NCBI GenBank assembly: GCA_022826245.1
Contig: JAJDVG010000003.1
Location: 38,489 to 102,488 of the forward strand
Direction of reading: 5' to 3'
DNA from: Gammaproteobacteria bacterium
GTDB taxonomy: Bacteria > Pseudomonadota > Gammaproteobacteria > Steroidobacterales > Rariloculaceae
Length of the DNA stretch: 64,000 nt
Shown: positions 9,655 to 18,416 of the stretch, piece by piece
How positions within the stretch are numbered: position 1 is the first letter of the stretch
Layout of the letters: each line of letters begins with the position of its first letter
The notes under the pieces: model-generated
What the model was told of the DNA's origin: nothing
Seen by the model: only the letters and a program-made list of their open reading frames with translations
Database searches by the model: none
Made by a program: the position numbers and the translations under genes

Positions 9655-9702
9655 ATTATAACGACAGATGCACAAATTGAAAATACCAACTTCAATTTGT
9701 GC
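9655..9702 (-). promoter_or_regulatory. Promoter with a perfect palindrome over the -35 region
   Basis: On the minus strand a perfect -10 TATAAT (9655-9660) lies 8 bp before the ATG at 9646. Its likely -35 (TTTTCA, 17-bp spacing) falls inside a perfect 12-bp inverted repeat: arms 9670-9681 and 9691-9702 with a 9-bp spacer. The repeat is AT-rich in a GC-rich background and has no T-tract, so it looks like a repressor operator rather than a terminator. Transcription would start close to the ATG, giving a near-leaderless message without a Shine-Dalgarno. Confidence 0.6.
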
Positions 9703-9761
9703 AAGTCAGTTTCTTGCCAACGACTGCGCAGCGGCTGCCGTTGCCGCACGCACCGCCCGCA

Positions 9762-11204
9762 CTACTCGAAACTGAAGATGTCCTCGTCCCCTGGCCGCTC
9801 CATGCCCTGCTCGTGGAACTCCTCCCAGATCCGGGCCCAGGGACGGCCGTACATGTCAGGCACCTCGAAGTCGATGACGGTGCCGGGCGACACGGGCGTC
9901 GCGATTCCGTCGATGGGATAGATGGTCTGCAGACACTCGATGAAGGTGAAGGGGTCGCCTTCGTCGTAGCCGCTGATCCTGACGAGGTTGCGGACCATGC
10001 GGATCGGTTCGACGAGCCCCTCGGGGTCGTAGAAGATGCCCTCGTGGTTGAGGCCGGTGAGCGTACCGTTCCCGTCCCGGTTCGGCGTGTAGATCTCGAT
10101 CGTCTGCAGGCGGTTGGAGAAGTCGAAGTTGCCGTGCACCTTCCAGCCCTGGATGTTCGACGCCCAGGTGATGAGCACCTCGCCGTCCCAGAAGCCGATC
10201 GTCTCGCCGTACCAGCGCGGCACGTCGGCGCCGAGCCTGGGAACGGCGCCCTCCATGTTGAACGACCGGCCGACATGGACGATCGAGAGCACGTTCTGGA
10301 CGTCGCCGGCCAGGACCTGCACGAAATCCGGCGTCACCGTGATCCAGTGCGGCTGATTCGTGACCGCATGGTAGTGCCAGCGCCGCATGAAGCCCTCCGG
10401 CCAGCAATACTGGCCCGGCCACTGCGCCGCGTTGGAATGGGCGTTGTGATACGCCTCCTGGACCATGCGGGTCCGGTATTCCTCGGTCAGCAGCGACAGG
10501 ATCGTCGGCACCTGGTTCCAGAGCAGTTCCGCGTACCAGTTCTGGCCGCGCGGCCAGACGTAGCGGCCGTTCCAGTCGCCCGGAACGGTGGCGTAGCTGT
10601 GCTCGGTCGGGCCGCCGCGTTCCCGGGTCTCCTGGAGCAGCGCTGCGTAATGCTCCTCGGCCGTCTCGAACGGATAGGGACTGACGATCGCTTCGCGCGG
10701 GTAATCGCGGTCGCAGTAGCCCCAGGCGGCCGTGGCCGGCGGAGCGTCGCCGATCGTGCCCGAGCTCCACGCCGCTTCGATGGCGAAGCTGCTGTTGCAG
10801 CGGAAGTAGCGCGGGTCGCTCCAGAGCTCACGGTCCCGGTAGAAGTCCTCGCTCGTGAAGATGTCGACCTCGAGCGGCTCGACGCCCTCCGGAGCGGCGC
10901 CGTTCCAGGCCGACCCGGCCCGGATCTCGACGGACTCGCCGTCGTCGCCCTCGCGATCCACGATGTACGGCCCGACCATCCAGTATCGTTCGGCCAGACC
11001 GTCGATCTCGTCGGGCGGATACCGTTCCGTGTCGGCCATGTCGGTAAACGATTCCGACGGTATCGCGACCGGCAACGGCGCCCCGCGGCCGACGCTCGTG
11101 AAACCGATGTCGGCGGTCCGCTGCGCTTGGGCAGTCGAAGCAAGACCGATCGCCGCAAGCACCGTAGCCGCGGCGGCGACCCTACTCGTCGTCGGGCTCG
11201 CCAT
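9762..11204 (-). CDS. Secreted protein of unknown function, DUF6152-associated
   Basis: A 480-residue protein with a Sec signal peptide (cleavage after STAQA, about residue 27). I recognise no enzyme. The middle-to-C-terminal region ([15 protein letters not shown], then beta-rich sequence) resembles the G-x-W-E-x-D-x-L-V-V-E-T region of three other secreted proteins in the window (at 11764, 46776 and 48945), so the four appear to be paralogues. It also has a Trp/Tyr-rich central part (about 210-290). ATG 11204 was chosen over a TTG at 11234; both overlap the DUF6152 gene upstream, which implies coupled translation. Periplasmic or extracellular location is inferred from the signal peptide. Confidence 0.6.
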   Translation of the reverse strand: MASPTTSRVAAAATVLAAIGLASTAQAQRTADIGFTSVGRGAPLPVAIPSESFTDMADTERYPPDEIDGLAERYWMVGPYIVDREGDDGESVEIRAGSAWNGAAPEGVEPLEVDIFTSEDFYRDRELWSDPRYFRCNSSFAIEAAWSSGTIGDAPPATAAWGYCDRDYPREAIVSPYPFETAEEHYAALLQETRERGGPTEHSYATVPGDWNGRYVWPRGQNWYAELLWNQVPTILSLLTEEYRTRMVQEAYHNAHSNAAQWPGQYCWPEGFMRRWHYHAVTNQPHWITVTPDFVQVLAGDVQNVLSIVHVGRSFNMEGAVPRLGADVPRWYGETIGFWDGEVLITWASNIQGWKVHGNFDFSNRLQTIEIYTPNRDGNGTLTGLNHEGIFYDPEGLVEPIRMVRNLVRISGYDEGDPFTFIECLQTIYPIDGIATPVSPGTVIDFEVPDMYGRPWARIWEEFHEQGMERPGDEDIFSFE

Positions 11205-11661
11205 CGGTGCGACCGAGCGACGTGCCGTCGGCAAGTTCCACGCCGACGTAAAGCCCGCCCTGACTGCCGTCGTTGAGCGTGATGGCGTTGCGCAGCGGAT
11301 TGACGTAGACCGTCACCTCGTCACCGACTCTGAGCGAAGTTCGTCGCCAGCCCTGGTTTATCAGTACGTTGGCCGCGGTCATCTCGACCGTCCAGAGCCC
11401 GTCGGGCGCATCGCCGTCGGACACGCCGTCGACCTTGAACGACGCGTGCGGATTGATCCAGCGGAACTGCGTGACCGTGCCCTCGATTCGCACGACAGAT
11501 TCGTTGTCGAAGGCCGCCGTGGAGTGGTGAGACCACGCGGCGGTGGCCCCCAGGATGCCGAGCGCTGCGATCGCCGCGGCCGACACAGCCGTTGCGACCG
11601 ACGCAAGCGGCGCAAGCGCAGAAACAGCCGCCGAAAAACCGGCATCCAGAATTCTCTTCAT
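11182..11661 (-). CDS. DUF6152-family secreted protein
   Basis: A 159-residue protein with a long Ala-rich signal peptide ending ATAAWS, directly followed by HHSTAAFD. The family pattern is then visible: a charged strand, [16 protein letters not shown] and a small OB-like beta domain ([11 protein letters not shown]). The conserved HH pair at the mature N-terminus and the NPHA motif recur in the DUF6152 proteins at 47634 and 48456. Function is unknown. ATG 11661 was preferred to the upstream start at 11709 because it gives a normal signal peptide. It sits between two members of the secreted paralogue family, all on one strand. Confidence 0.75.
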   Translation of the reverse strand: MKRILDAGFSAAVSALAPLASVATAVSAAAIAALGILGATAAWSHHSTAAFDNESVVRIEGTVTQFRWINPHASFKVDGVSDGDAPDGLWTVEMTAANVLINQGWRRTSLRVGDEVTVYVNPLRNAITLNDGSQGGLYVGVELADGTSLGRTDGEPDDE

Positions 11662-11763
11662 CGTCCCGTACCTCGTCTCCTTCGTTTCCGGGCACACCAG
11701 TTGCGACAACCCGACCTGACCGGCCTGCGTGCCCGGCGGATCGCCGCTCGTTTCCCGGCGCGC

Positions 11764-12588
11764 CTACTCCGAGAGCCCCACCTGGCCGGCCTGCGTGCTC
11801 GGCAGATTGTCGTTCAGGTCAGGCAGGCACTCGACCTCGCCGATGTCCGTGTAGTCCACCCTGAGCCACCGTTTGGTGTTGCGCCACTCCCCGACCCAGC
11901 CGTTCGGATCCGTCATGATGTGCTCGATCTCGAGCACCTCGCCGTCCTCGAGCAGCCTGATGCGCTCCTGCATCCGGAATTCCTCCGAAATCGGGATGCC
12001 CGAATCGATGAAATGGTTGAACGTCTCGATGTAGCGCGTGTTGACGACGAGGGTATCGTCCTCCCAATGGCCGAGCGACTCGCCGTTGTAGGTGTAGATT
12101 ACGTAGTCGGGGTCCGAGTATTCGCGCCCGTCGAGGAAAATCTGCCGGAAGCTGTTGTTGAAGTTCGAGACCATGTAGATCACGGTCGGCAATTGGATCA
12201 TCGCGATGGGCCACACGCGCGTCATGATCATCGGGATGCCGGCCGGGTAGCACTGCCCGATCGCGTCGCGGTAGGGGCGGCCCTCGGCGCGGGCGCGCAT
12301 GCCTTCCTCGAAGTCCAGTCGCGCCTGACCGATGAACTCCGGATACGGCGGCCCGTACCGGAAGTTCGCGAACCCTTCGCTCAGGTCGACGAACCAGGTG
12401 CCGGTCAGATCGAACGGCGGTTCGGGGCGCTCCATGTTGAGGTTCTCCGGCGCCAGCGCGCCGAGAAACTCCGGATGCTGCGGGATCATCCCGCTCAGCG
12501 CTTCGCGCCGCTCGGCGGCGGTCTGCGCAAGCGCGAGGACGGGAGCCGCGATCAGGCCAATCAGTGCGAAATGTCTGAGTCGTGACAT
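11764..12588 (-). CDS. Secreted protein of unknown function, DUF6152-associated
   Basis: A 274-residue protein with a signal peptide cleaved after ALAQ (about residue 22). The C-terminal half contains GESLGHWEDDTLVVNTRYI followed by a beta-rich segment ending in W-R-N-T-K-R-W. This pattern is shared with the proteins at 9762, 46776 and 48945. The upstream sequence AGGTAGGAA supports the ATG at 12588. Only about 100 bp separate it from the DUF6152 gene, suggesting one operon with the two genes downstream. No catalytic motif was recognised; periplasmic location is inferred. Confidence 0.6.
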   Translation of the reverse strand: MSRLRHFALIGLIAAPVLALAQTAAERREALSGMIPQHPEFLGALAPENLNMERPEPPFDLTGTWFVDLSEGFANFRYGPPYPEFIGQARLDFEEGMRARAEGRPYRDAIGQCYPAGIPMIMTRVWPIAMIQLPTVIYMVSNFNNSFRQIFLDGREYSDPDYVIYTYNGESLGHWEDDTLVVNTRYIETFNHFIDSGIPISEEFRMQERIRLLEDGEVLEIEHIMTDPNGWVGEWRNTKRWLRVDYTDIGEVECLPDLNDNLPSTQAGQVGLSE

Positions 12589-12712
12589 CGTTCCTACCTC
12601 GGATCGTTCGAAAACACGGTGCCGATCCGGCGGCCCGGACCGGGCGCTCGACCCACGAAAAGCCCGTGTCGGCCACGGACCCGGTCGTGGAATCCGCGCA
12701 GCGGACGTTCTC

Positions 12713-13117
12713 TCAGGCGCCGGCGATGAGCCAGGCCGGGCGGCTCGCGTCGAGCAGGATCAACGCGATCAAGCCGCCCGCGATCGACACGTTCTTCCAG
12801 AACAACACCCACTGCAGGAAATCGATCGTGCCGTCCCGGACCATGTACCGGAAATGGTAGAGGTAGCTTGCCGGGACGAGAAATATGAGCCAGGCCACGC
12901 AGACCAGCCAGACGTGGTAGTCGACGATGAGCATCAGCGAACCGACCATCTCCAGCGCAATTACGATCGGCAGGCAGACCCGCGACAGCGGGATCCCGTG
13001 GCCCTGCATCTCCTTGATGGTGTGCTCGAAGTGCGTGGCCTTGTAGGCGCCGGCCGCGACCCAGATTCCACAGGTCAGTATTCGGGCGATCAGATAGGCG
13101 ATTTCGACTGAGGTCAT
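12713..13117 (-). CDS. DoxX-like small membrane protein
   Basis: A 134-residue protein with four predicted transmembrane helices (about 5-25, 47-65, 70-92 and 105-127). The arrangement ILTCGIWVAAGAYKATHF...IALEMVGSLML matches the DoxX/DoxD-like family. Some members partner with quinone oxidoreductases or sulphur and redox enzymes; many have no known role. It lies upstream of and collinear with the DUF6152 operon but 124 bp away, so membership is uncertain. The spacer upstream (13118-13257) contains an AT-rich stretch near 13190-13215 that could hold its promoter. Confidence 0.6.
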   Translation of the reverse strand: MTSVEIAYLIARILTCGIWVAAGAYKATHFEHTIKEMQGHGIPLSRVCLPIVIALEMVGSLMLIVDYHVWLVCVAWLIFLVPASYLYHFRYMVRDGTIDFLQWVLFWKNVSIAGGLIALILLDASRPAWLIAGA

Positions 13118-13257
13118 CGGCTTGTCCCTGTCATTGCCGCTGGCGTGCGTTGGCGCCGAGTTGCGCCAGTGTCCTGTCCGGGAATTTCAAGTTCTTTTAT
13201 CTTATTGATATTGGAAGGAAAGTTACGGTTTCTTCGGACGAAATCCCGGACGCTGAA

Positions 13258-13983
13258 CTAGGGCGACGACTCGTCGAGCACCGCCAGCAGTTGATCGGGC
13301 GGAAGGTAGCCGCCCAGCAGTTCGCCGGAAGCGGAGAAAATGGACGGTGTGCCGCGCACGCCGACTTCGATGCCGAGGTCGAAGTGCGCGGTTACGGGCG
13401 TTTCCGAACAGGTCTCTTCGGGCACGACGCCGCCGACGGTCGCGTCCGTGAACGCCGTGTTGCGGTCGTCCGCGCACCAGACCTTGTCGGCCTTGTCCCA
13501 GGATTCCGTGTCGGGCCCCGTGCGCGGATAGAACAGGTAGTGCACCGCGATCCCGAGCGCGTTGACCTGGTCGATCTCGCGGTGGAACTGCCGGCAATAG
13601 CCACAATCGATATCGGTGAAAATGGTGACCGTGTGCCTGACCTCGCCGTCGGGCGGGCTGAAGACGAGGATCGTGTCGGGATCGACCGAGGCCAGCATAT
13701 CGGTGCGCGTGCTCGCCCGGACGTTTTCGGTGAGGTTCCGGCTCGTTTCGACGTCGTAGATCTCGCCGCGCATCAGGTAACGCCCGTCCGCCGAAACGTA
13801 GGCCACGTTCGTGCCGACAGTGATCTGGTAGAGGCCCGAGACCGGCGATTCCGTGATATCCGCTGCCTCAACGCCGATGAGCTTCGCCGCGATATCCTGC
13901 TTGAGGCGCTCGGTGGCCTCGTCCTGGGCGAGCGCGGGGGGTAGCCAGACGCAGAGTGTCAACGCGACGAGGATTCTGTTCAC
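13258..13983 (-). CDS. dsbC: Periplasmic thiol:disulfide isomerase DsbC
   Basis: A 241-residue precursor. A signal peptide ending LPPALAQ is followed by the N-terminal DsbC/G dimerisation domain (about 25-85) and a thioredoxin-like domain with active site CGYC in the phrase FTDIDCGYCRQFH. The cis-proline loop is seen as RGTPSIF. It reshuffles wrong disulfides in exported proteins, kept reduced by DsbD. GTG at 13983 was chosen because a GGGAG Shine-Dalgarno precedes it and it gives a clean signal peptide; the longer frame to 14088 adds an uncharacteristic leader. The xerD-dsbC order matches the enteric xerD-dsbC-recJ cluster, but recJ does not follow here. Confidence 0.92.
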   Translation of the reverse strand: MNRILVALTLCVWLPPALAQDEATERLKQDIAAKLIGVEAADITESPVSGLYQITVGTNVAYVSADGRYLMRGEIYDVETSRNLTENVRASTRTDMLASVDPDTILVFSPPDGEVRHTVTIFTDIDCGYCRQFHREIDQVNALGIAVHYLFYPRTGPDTESWDKADKVWCADDRNTAFTDATVGGVVPEETCSETPVTAHFDLGIEVGVRGTPSIFSASGELLGGYLPPDQLLAVLDESSP

Positions 13984-14251
13984 TGCGGTCTCCCGAACGT
14001 GGCTCGAGCCCATGTGCAGCGGACATTCTAGCAGGAAAGGCCGCGCCCGGAAGCAGCCCGCCGGATGCGTGCCGTCAGAGTCATCCAAAGTTCGTCAGCG
14101 ATCAATTTCGCTACCTCGGATGCGCAATAGAGTGTTAATTATCAACATATTTTCGCAATTGTATTCCGAACTGCCCGGGTTTTGAACATCCTTGGCCTGG
14201 CCAGAGACTCATTTTTGGGCCCGGTGTGCGCGTTCCCCCGAAACCGTCGAA

Positions 14252-15160
14252 TCAACCGCGCGGATGGTGCCGGCCGTGCAGTTCCTTCATGCGTTCCTGC
14301 GCGACATGGGTGTAGATCTGGGTCGTGGAGACGTCGCTGTGGCCGAGCAGCAACTGCACGACGCGCAGGTCCGCGCCGTGGTTGAGCAGGTGCGTCGCGA
14401 AGGCGTGGCGCAGCGTATGCGGCGAGAGCTTCTTCGTGACGCCCGCCCGGGCCGCGTAGCGCTTGATGTTGTGCCAGAACGCCTGCCGCGTCATGTGCTC
14501 GCTCTGCCGCGTCGGAAACAGATAGTCGGTCTGCCGGCCGCGCAGAATGTCGGACCGCGGACCCGTGACGAACTTGCGCAGCCAGTCCTGCGCCTCGTCG
14601 CCGAGCGGCACGAGCCGCTCGCGCCGGCCCTTGCCGACGATACGCAGCACGCCCTGATTGAGGTTGACCTGGCCCATCCTGAGATTGACGAGCTCCGATA
14701 CGCGCACGCCCGTGGCATAGAGCACTTCGAGCATCGTGCGGTCGCGGTGTCCGAGCGGCTCGTTCGTTTCGGGCGCGGCAAGCAGCGCCTCGACGTCGCT
14801 CTCGGTCAGCGAGCGCGGCAGCGGGCGCCCGAGTTTCGGCATCGCGATGTTCGCGGTCGGATCCTCGCGGATCAGCCCTTCCCTGAGCAGGTAGCGATAG
14901 AAGCGTCTGAAGCTCGATAGCTGGCGCGCCGTGGAGCGTGCCTTGGCCCCCGCCTCCACGCGCGCGGCGATATGGTCGAGCAGATCGGCGCGGCGCGCAT
15001 CGATGAGCGGTACGGACCTCGCGGCGAGCCGCTTGCCGAGCGCGTGCAGGTCCGCCCGGTAGGCGCTGAGCGTGTTCTCCGACAGGCCGCGCTCCATCCA
15101 GACGGCGTCGAGGAACCGCGCGATCAGTTCGTCGGAATCCGCTGTGAGTCCGGCTGACAC
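14252..15160 (-). CDS. xerD: Site-specific tyrosine recombinase XerD
   Basis: A 302-residue recombinase of standard XerD length. The N-terminal SAM-like core-binding domain (about 10-95) contains MERGLSENTLSAYRADL. The catalytic domain carries Arg (YATGVRVSEL), Lys in GKGRRER, the H-x-x-R box (SPHTLRHAFATHLL), the second His (LLGHSDVSTTQIY) and the nucleophile Tyr in TQIYTHV. With XerC it resolves chromosome dimers at dif. A GTG start at 15160 is used. It lies upstream of dsbC on the same strand, 268 bp away. Confidence 0.93.
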   Translation of the reverse strand: MSAGLTADSDELIARFLDAVWMERGLSENTLSAYRADLHALGKRLAARSVPLIDARRADLLDHIAARVEAGAKARSTARQLSSFRRFYRYLLREGLIREDPTANIAMPKLGRPLPRSLTESDVEALLAAPETNEPLGHRDRTMLEVLYATGVRVSELVNLRMGQVNLNQGVLRIVGKGRRERLVPLGDEAQDWLRKFVTGPRSDILRGRQTDYLFPTRQSEHMTRQAFWHNIKRYAARAGVTKKLSPHTLRHAFATHLLNHGADLRVVQLLLGHSDVSTTQIYTHVAQERMKELHGRHHPRG

Positions 15161-15504
15161 GTCTTACCGCGCCGCCGTGAGTGCGATCTTCATGGACCTG
15201 AATGAGGTTGACAAGCTGACGAGTGCGACACGACGACGGCGACTGCCGCCGACGCGCCGCTGCGGTTAAGATCATCCGCCATGGCGCAAGTCTACCGCGC
15301 GCCGCGCCGGTTCACTTGCGAGCCCGGCGGGCCGCGAGGAGCAGGCATCTTGAACGGGAACGAACGACAGGCCATGCCGTCCACGCGCAAGGCATCGGCG
15401 CCCGATTTGCCGTATTCGGTCAGGCGGCCGAGCGTCTCATGCGATGCGGCTTCGCCGGCGGCCTGCTTTGCCCCGCCAGCTCGCCGCCCGCAGGCAAGTT
15501 CCCG
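15161..15504 (+). other. Intergenic stretch without a convincing gene
   Basis: About 340 bp separate xerD from the divergently oriented acyltransferase gene. Open frames exist on both strands, but they are arginine/proline-rich, lack a ribosome binding site and match no family I know. A TTGACA at 15208-15213 has no matching -10. Promoters of xerD or the acyltransferase may lie here. Confidence 0.5.
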
Positions 15505-16398
15505 ATGTCCGCCCAGCACGCGGGGGCCCGCGGCCTGACCATGCAGGGGCGGGCGGCTTCCTCGTTGCCGGTGCGGATCGTCTACGGTTGCTACGCCTGG
15601 ATGGCGCTCCTGATCGCGTCCACGCCGGTCGCGCTGGCGATGCTCGTGACTCCGGGCGTCCTGCGGCGGCGGCAGGTGGCCCGCCTCGGCGCGCGCGCGT
15701 TCTTCTTGCTGATCGGCAGCCGCATCCGCACGTTGGGCGGATCGCTCCCGGCGAGCGCATCGTGCGTCGTTGTCGCGAATCATGCGAGCTATCTCGACGG
15801 CATCATCCTGACCGCCGCCCTGCCCGCCCGGTTCACCTATGTGATCAAGAAGGAAATGACGGCCGTGCCGCTCGCGGGCTTTGTCCTCAAACGGCTCGGC
15901 TCGGAATTCGTGCAGCGCGACGATGTTCCGCAGCTGCAGCGGACGGCGCGGCGCCTGCTCGACGCCGCGGCCGGCGGCAAGGCGCTCGCGTTCTTTCCCG
16001 AGGGGACCTTCGAGGCGGAGCCGGGACTCAAGCCCTTTCGCGCCGGAGCGTTTCGCACGGCATGGCGCGGCGGAGCGGACGTCGTCCCGGTCGTGATTCT
16101 CGGCTCACGCCGCAAGCTGCCGGCGGGCGCATGGCTCGCGAGCCCCGGGCCGCTGGCCGTGCGCGTCTGCGCGGCGCTGCCGGCCCGCGACCACGAGAGC
16201 GCCGACGGCTTGATGCGAGCGGCTCGGCAGGCCATGCTCAAGCATCTCGACGAACCGGATCTCGCGGCAAGCCCGGTCAGCACGGACCCCACCGGAAGCC
16301 CCGGCCGCACGGATTCCACCGGAAGCCCCGACCGCACGCACCCCGCTGACAGCGCGCTCGGCTCCGACCGGGCGGGTACCACTGACAGCACGCCATGA
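15505..16398 (+). CDS. 1-acylglycerol-3-phosphate acyltransferase-like protein (PlsC family)
   Basis: About 297 residues. The PlsC fold is shown by the HX4D catalytic box (NHASYLD) and the acceptor-binding motif FPEGTF, with a P-V-V-I-L-G strand after it. One or two hydrophobic segments near the N-terminus anchor it to the inner membrane. It probably transfers an acyl chain to lysophosphatidate or a related lysolipid. The start is uncertain between ATG 15505 and ATG 15541. The last 45 residues are Ser/Thr/Pro/Gly-rich and encoded by a 27-bp tandem repeat, unlike usual PlsC proteins. Its stop overlaps the start of the acetoacetyl-CoA synthetase gene (ATGA). Confidence 0.8.
   Translation: MSAQHAGARGLTMQGRAASSLPVRIVYGCYAWMALLIASTPVALAMLVTPGVLRRRQVARLGARAFFLLIGSRIRTLGGSLPASASCVVVANHASYLDGIILTAALPARFTYVIKKEMTAVPLAGFVLKRLGSEFVQRDDVPQLQRTARRLLDAAAGGKALAFFPEGTFEAEPGLKPFRAGAFRTAWRGGADVVPVVILGSRRKLPAGAWLASPGPLAVRVCAALPARDHESADGLMRAARQAMLKHLDEPDLAASPVSTDPTGSPGRTDSTGSPDRTHPADSALGSDRAGTTDSTP
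16281..16334 (+). repeat. 27-bp tandem repeat, two full copies
   Basis: Two adjacent 27-bp units (16281-16307 and 16308-16334) differ at only three positions. A decayed third copy starts at 16335. They encode the Thr-Asp-(Pro/Ser)-Thr-Gly-Ser-Pro-(Gly/Asp)-Arg tail of the acyltransferase. A multiple of three keeps the frame, so copy number could vary without breaking the gene. Confidence 0.8.
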
Positions 16399-18371
16399 CG
16401 GACGAACCGATCTGGACCCCTGACGCGGAACGCGTTGCCGCGAGCAACATGCACCGCTTTCTGACGCGCCACGCCGAACGTCTCGCGGCCCCCGACTACG
16501 CGTCGCTGCATCGCTGGAGCGTGGATCAGCCCGCCGAGTTCTGGGCCGCGGTCTGGGACTTCTGCGGCATCCGCGCCCGCGCGCCTTACCGGACGGTGGT
16601 CGAGCACTTCGACCGGATGCCCGGCGCGCGCTGGTTCGACGGCGCGCTGCTCAACTACGCGGAGAACCTGCTCGACCACGGCCGGGAGGGCGTCGCCCTC
16701 GTCTTCGTCAACGAGCGCGGCGATCGGGTGACCGTAAGCTGGTCGGAACTGCGCCGCCAGGTCGCGAGCGTCGGCGCGGTGCTGCGCGCCCTCGGCGTCG
16801 GCCGCGGCGACCGCGTGGCGGCCCTGATGCCGAACCGGCCCGAGACCATCGTCGCGTCGCTTGCCGCGGCAAGCATCGGCGCCACGTGGTCCTCGTGCTC
16901 TCCGGACTTCGGCGTGCGCGGCGTGCTCGACCGTTTCGGTCAGATCGAGCCGAAGGTGCTGTTCGCCGTCGACGGCTATTTCTACAACGGCAAGAGCATC
17001 GATTGCCGTGCCGCCGTCGCCGAAATCGCCGCGGCGCTCGACGGGCTCGAGGCCGTCATCGTCACGGCCTACCGCGAAGCCGCGCCCGATACGCGCTCGA
17101 TACCGAACGCGATCGACTTCAACGAGACGGCCGCTGCGGATGCCGAACCCGACTTCGAACCGCTGCCGTTCGCGCACCCGCTCAGCATCCTGTACTCGTC
17201 GGGAACGACGGGCGTTCCGAAGTGCATCGTCCACAGCGCGGGCGGCACGCTCCTGCAGCATCGCAAGGAACACGTGCTGCATACGGATATCCGCCCCGGC
17301 GACGTCGTGTTTTATTTCACGACCTGCGGCTGGATGATGTGGAACTGGCTCGCGTCGACGCTCGCCTGCGGGGCGACCGTCGTGCTGTACGACGGTGCGC
17401 CGCTGCACCCCGATCCCGGCGTTCTCTGGCGCATGGCCGAGCGGGAATCGATCACGGTGTTCGGCACGAGCGCGAAGTATCTCGGCGCGCTCGAAAAGAC
17501 CGGCTACAGGCCGCGCGAGCATGTCGGGCTCGACGCCCTCAGAACAATCCTCTCGACCGGTTCGCCGCTTGCGCCGGCGAGCTTCGATTACGTTTACGCG
17601 CACATCGGGGACGACGTCCAGCTCGCGTCGATCTCGGGCGGAACGGACATCGTGTCCTGCTTCGCGCTCGGCAACCCGCTGCTGCCGGTGCATCGCGGCG
17701 AACTGCAGTCGCGGGGCCTCGGCATGAACGTCAGCATCTTCAACGACGCCGGCGAACCCGTCGTGGCCGAAAAGGGCGAGCTCGTCTGCACGGCGCCGTT
17801 CCCGTCGCTGCCCCTCGGGTTCTGGAACGATCCGGACGAACGCAGGTACCGCGCGACCTATTTCGAGCGATTCTCGGGCGTGTGGTGGCACGGCGACTAC
17901 GCGGAACTCACCGCGCACGACGGCATCGTCATGCACGGCCGCTCCGACTCCGTGCTCAACCCGGGCGGCGTGCGCATCGGCACGTCGGAGATCTACCGCG
18001 TCGTGGAGCAACTGCCCGAGATCGTCGAGAGCATCGTCGTCGGCCAGGAGTGGGAGGACGATACGCGCATCGTCCTGTTCGTGCGCCTGCAGGACGGCTG
18101 TACGCTCGATGCCGAACTCGAGCGGCGCATCCGCCGGGCGATCCGCTCCGACGCCTCGCCCCGCCACATCCCGGCAGCGATTCTCGCCGTCAATGACATT
18201 CCGCGTACCCGCAGCGGCAAGATAGTCGAACTCGCGGTACGCGACGTCATCCATGGCCGGGAGGTCGCGAACCTCGACGCGCTCGCCAATCCCGAGGCGC
18301 TCGAGGAATTCAGGAACCGGCCGGAACTCGCTTGGCCCCGTCCCATCGAAGGGAGCGGCAAACCGGACTGA
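16395..18371 (+). CDS. Acetoacetyl-CoA synthetase
   Basis: A 658-residue ANL-superfamily ligase of the size of acetoacetate-CoA ligases (about 650). Features include the AMP-binding P-loop YSSGTTGVPKCIVH, the FYFTTCGWMMWN segment characteristic of the acetoacetyl/acetyl-CoA synthetase branch, the SISGGTDIVSCF motif, the hinge around HGRSDSVLNPGGVRIG and the catalytic-lysine tail RTRSGKIVELAVR. It makes acetoacetyl-CoA from acetoacetate, ATP and CoA, which could feed ketone-body or PHB metabolism; a PHA locus lies about 17 kb away. It is translationally coupled to the upstream acyltransferase. Confidence 0.9.
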   Translation: MTDEPIWTPDAERVAASNMHRFLTRHAERLAAPDYASLHRWSVDQPAEFWAAVWDFCGIRARAPYRTVVEHFDRMPGARWFDGALLNYAENLLDHGREGVALVFVNERGDRVTVSWSELRRQVASVGAVLRALGVGRGDRVAALMPNRPETIVASLAAASIGATWSSCSPDFGVRGVLDRFGQIEPKVLFAVDGYFYNGKSIDCRAAVAEIAAALDGLEAVIVTAYREAAPDTRSIPNAIDFNETAAADAEPDFEPLPFAHPLSILYSSGTTGVPKCIVHSAGGTLLQHRKEHVLHTDIRPGDVVFYFTTCGWMMWNWLASTLACGATVVLYDGAPLHPDPGVLWRMAERESITVFGTSAKYLGALEKTGYRPREHVGLDALRTILSTGSPLAPASFDYVYAHIGDDVQLASISGGTDIVSCFALGNPLLPVHRGELQSRGLGMNVSIFNDAGEPVVAEKGELVCTAPFPSLPLGFWNDPDERRYRATYFERFSGVWWHGDYAELTAHDGIVMHGRSDSVLNPGGVRIGTSEIYRVVEQLPEIVESIVVGQEWEDDTRIVLFVRLQDGCTLDAELERRIRRAIRSDASPRHIPAAILAVNDIPRTRSGKIVELAVRDVIHGREVANLDALANPEALEEFRNRPELAWPRPIEGSGKPD

Positions 18372-18416
18372 CTTGCGGAACGCTTGCAGGCGCCGGGCAC
18401 CTGCACCCGCTCGAAG

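Noticed and set aside
15281..15538. An 85-codon frame upstream of the acyltransferase, with a TTAAGAT-like box before it
   Set aside because: No Shine-Dalgarno, Arg/Pro/Ser-rich sequence, no family match, and it overlaps the acyltransferase start; better explained as spacer.
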